In this document: positions 5,608 to 7,979 of the stretch, in pieces | Layout: each line of letters starts with the position of its first letter | Numbering within the stretch: the first letter of the stretch is position 1 | The notes under the pieces: generated by a model | Database searches by the model: none | Told to the model about the DNA's origin: nothing | The model's input: only the letters and a program-made list of their open reading frames with translations | Assembly (NCBI GenBank): GCA_001872995.1 | Contig: MNXO01000016.1 | Coordinates: 1 to 7,979 of the forward strand | DNA: 7,979 nt | DNA from: Bacteroidetes bacterium CG2_30_32_10 | GTDB lineage: Bacteria; Bacteroidota; Bacteroidia; Bacteroidales; CG2-30-32-10 | Reading direction: 5' to 3' | Translations under genes and position numbers: made by a program

Positions 5608-7395
5608 TTAAAAATAGCGAATAGCACGGACCCATCTAAGAGATTCTTTGTTAATCGTAATTTCTTCTATAATTGGATATGGTTCAGTATTATATTCAGG
5701 TAAATAAAAAACTGTTATTGCTGCTTGCCGTGTACGTTCGGTTGAGGACCAATAAGCTCTCCCATCATAAATAGGGTTATATTTAATCAAACAATATATC
5801 ATTCTACATAACTCCCCTGTTGATGGAAGAAACCAATCATCATAACCATTTAATATTAAGTTAAAACAAATTCGGGCAGCTATGCCCCTTGTGTCGCAAT
5901 TATTTACAATATTTATAGTATTTTGCTTTCCTTTTCCAACAGCAGTATCTGTCTCAGAAACATTTGGTATATCCAGGTCTTCACATCCCCAAGGAGAGTC
6001 TGTACTTTGGTCATTGAGCGCACATACAAGCCCATGTAGTCCTGAATTATCAACATAAATAATCATTTCACCTAAACAATTTTCCCCAATGTGGTATTGA
6101 GCCATGAATGTCATATCTTCACTATAAGATATTCCCATTGAATTAACAGCTTTTAATCTATAATGATAAAACTTACCAACACCCAACCCTGATATTTCTA
6201 CAAAAACCAATGAATCAACGTTTCCAGTTATAGGGCATTGAGGTGCAATTATTTCGTTTCCATAAGATGTAGTTTTCCCATATTCAAATGTAACAATAGT
6301 ATTTAAACCATTAGCATTTACTTTTCCGTTTAATGTAGCTGAATATGAATGAATATTAGAGGCAGGTAATGTAACTGCACTTGGCGTGTTTGCTAAAGTT
6401 GTAAATGATATATTTTCACCAGAGACTATATTTACTGGGTTCTCAGCTTTAATTCGATAATAATAAGTTGTATTGGCAAGCAACTCAATTTCTTGATTCA
6501 CATTAATATTTGAAGTTCCACTAATTTTTATAGGGATTGTATATTGATAGCTTGTGAAATTTGGGTTAGTATCATATTCAAAAAAAACATTCGTAATAAA
6601 CCCATTGGGATTTACAATTCCATTAAATATAGCGCTATTTACTTGTATATCAGTAGCCGTCGTAGTTATAGAAACTGGATCTAAAATAACCAAAGAAGAT
6701 TTTTGCCAAATAGGAATACTATCATGGCTCATCATTAATATTTGCCCAGATTTTCCTTTGGGTAAAATTACCCAATTGGTTCCATTATAATAAATCATAT
6801 CTCCTTTAGCTTGACCTTCTAATCCTATTGAAATAATATTTGTATCATTTTTGATATTTATTGTTGGTAATTCTTTAATATTAGAACTATCAACTTCGAA
6901 AAGTAATCTGCTATTCCAATGTGTAATATCACTTTGACTAATGCTTGCTGCGACAGAATTTTTAAATACAGGATCGTTTTCATTTTGAACACTTCCTGCA
7001 TATAAAGCATAAGGCACGGATAATAATTGTGTAGTGCCCATGTGGACGAATGAAGTCCCTCCATTAGCATCTAATTCTACTTTTAAAAAATAGGTATTTG
7101 CTCCCCAATTAATAGTGCTAAAATTACCACTAACATAAGTGCCATTTCCTATTGCAAAGTCTACTAAGCCAAATTGATTGGTGGTTGTGTTTTTTGTTTC
7201 TACATAAACTGAAGAACCAGATATACTCCCTTGTAATATACTTAATTGAAAACTTACATTATGGTTTGTAAGTATATTTCCTGAAGCGTCTTTAACTACT
7301 GCTTGGTATTTAAAAGCTTGAGGTGCTTAAGCATTTAATGATAAAATGCTCAGTATATTTAATAATACTATAAATAAAATAAATATTTTCTTCAT
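5608..7395 (-). pseudogene. Secreted FN3/DUF1566-like protein interrupted by TAA at codon 23
   Basis: The frame opens at ATG 7395, 5 bp after the upstream T9SS gene, and encodes a signal peptide (MKKIFILFIVLLNILSILSL, then NA). It hits TAA at 7329-7327 where a Gln codon is expected ('NAQAPQAFKYQAVV' in such proteins); CAA to TAA is one transition. The same frame then runs open for 572 codons, so the total is 595 positions. After the stop come a conserved Bacteroidota N-terminal module (FKYQAVVKDASGNIL to LLSVPYALYA, about 28-133), a linker (GDMIYYNGTNW), and two FN3-like domains (about 237-333 and 338-433, each with an NG(I/K)VN.NG and FEY motif). A DUF1566-like end (436-595) follows, with DDWFLPSTGEL, YWSSTE and WVRAIRYF. 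Met119 (7041) could restart translation but lacks a signal peptide and promoter. The lack of other damage suggests a recent mutation, a phase-like variant or a sequencing error. Confidence 0.8.
7327..7329 (-). other. In-frame TAA stop at the signal peptide boundary
   Basis: The plus strand reads TTA here, so the minus strand has GCT TAA GCA. It is the only stop between the ATG at 7395 and the natural stop at 5608. All complete genes in the window also end in TAA, so a reassigned TAA codon is not supported. Confidence 0.85.
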
Positions 7396-7400
7396 AAGGC

Positions 7401-7895
7401 TTATTTTTTAATTATTTTAAAATGTTTAATCCTATTGCCATTTGTTGTTGATACTGTTATTAGGTATGTTGAAATAGGATAATTAATTAAATCAATTTCT
7501 GCTTGGTTTTCTGAAGAGTTTATGGTCTTCTTAATAATAATAATGCCTTGATTATTGGTTACGTTAATTAGAATGTTTGTATTTTCGATGTTTTCCCATT
7601 GAATTTTAAAGTAGCCATTGGTAGGATTTGGAAATAATTTTATGTTAAAAAGATTTTCAGATGGTTCATTAATGGCAACCACCGTATAAGTGTTTTGCTG
7701 AAAACCTTGTGTAATGATAGCTCCAGAAGATGAAAATGTGGAAGTTACAACTTCTCCTAATGTCCAACTTAGCTGTGCATTGGTGCCAACATAATAATTA
7801 CCTGCTGAGGCAATTACAAAGGGACTTACACTTTGGCTTTTTGCAGATAATCCTATTGTTGCTATTAAAATGTAAAATGCAATTAATTTTTTCAT
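7401..7895 (-). CDS. Small secreted protein with T9SS type A C-terminal sorting domain
   Basis: The protein is 164 aa, counted from the ATG at 7895. An upstream ATG at 7916 would sit at the predicted transcription start, and MKKLIAFYILIATIGLSAKS is a clean signal peptide ending before Gln21. Residues 22-67 form a common Bacteroidota segment with SWTLGEVV at 43-50 and ITQGFQQ at 61-67. Residues about 80-164 form the Por secretion tail: LFPNPTNG at 87-94, then beta strands and the terminal KHFKIIKK. The tail directs export through the type IX system, where it is normally removed and the cargo attached to the surface or released. Very little cargo remains besides the segment before the tail, so no enzymatic role can be given. 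The broken gene starts 5 bp downstream and is probably cotranscribed. Confidence 0.88.
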   Translation of the reverse strand: MKKLIAFYILIATIGLSAKSQSVSPFVIASAGNYYVGTNAQLSWTLGEVVTSTFSSSGAIITQGFQQNTYTVVAINEPSENLFNIKLFPNPTNGYFKIQWENIENTNILINVTNNQGIIIIKKTINSSENQAEIDLINYPISTYLITVSTTNGNRIKHFKIIKK

Positions 7896-7920
7896 AGTTA
7901 AAATGTAAGAAAGCATAATA

Positions 7921-7951
7921 CAAATGTATATAATATTTACATTAAATACAA
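7921..7951 (-). promoter_or_regulatory. Bacteroidota-type promoter of the T9SS protein gene
   Basis: The minus strand has TTG (7951-7949), a 20-nt spacer, then TACATTTG (7928-7921), an exact TAnnTTTG. It ends 25 nt before the ATG at 7895, which supports that start. No other promoter-like box was found before the next gene at 7395. Confidence 0.65.
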
Positions 7952-7979
7952 TATTTAAATAAATATTTTACTAAATAGT

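Noticed and set aside
5608..7041. Treating the open frame from ATG 7041 as a complete 477-aa gene
   Set aside because: The conserved N-terminal module and signal peptide continue in the same frame upstream to 7395; 7041 is an internal Met (119) without promoter or export signal.
7327..7329. Alternative genetic code reading TAA as Gln
   Set aside because: All complete genes in the window end in TAA and this is the only internal one.

Overview
This AT-rich window looks chromosomal and comes from a member of the Bacteroidota. Three things support that. One short secreted protein ends in a type IX secretion (T9SS) type A sorting domain. Two good promoters follow the Bacteroidota pattern TTG-N20-TAnnTTTG. 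The secreted proteins carry modules typical of the phylum: the 'FKYQAVV...LLSVPYALYA' N-terminal module, FN3-like domains with a DUF1566-like end, and a 'KLYIDNS...VGIGT.AP' beta-roll/S74 protein. I cannot place it below phylum.

Layout. Positions 1-280 are the end of an IS30-family insertion sequence: the first 50 codons of a transposase on the minus strand, an outer terminal repeat, and an inverted copy of that repeat directly before the transposase start codon. Positions 340-1120 hold two tandem plus-strand paralogs of the SiaC/DUF1987 regulatory phosphoprotein family, both with the phospho-acceptor threonine at residue 68. The rest is a minus-strand block. In transcription order it holds a 164-aa T9SS-sorted protein (7401-7895); a secreted multidomain protein broken by an in-frame TAA exactly at the end of its signal peptide (5608-7395); a 1017-aa surface protein of beta-roll repeats ending in a self-cleaving S74 chaperone (2395-5448); and, 20 bp further on, a NTP_transf_5-type nucleotidyltransferase (1187-2374).

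Transcription. The T9SS gene has a promoter at 7921-7951 and probably drives the broken gene, which starts 5 bp after it. The beta-roll gene has its own promoter at 5473-5504. That promoter's -7 box covers the first possible start codon of the frame (TTG at 5475), so I place the start at the ATG at 5448. The nucleotidyltransferase has no visible promoter and is probably cotranscribed with the beta-roll gene.

Most worth a second look: the nonsense codon at 7327-7329; the inverted arms at the IS end, which could fold only in read-in transcripts and so silence the transposase; the two SiaC paralogs with no kinase, phosphatase or cyclase partner in view; and the layered duplications in the beta-roll protein. 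I did not find a clear new multi-gene defence or biosynthetic system.
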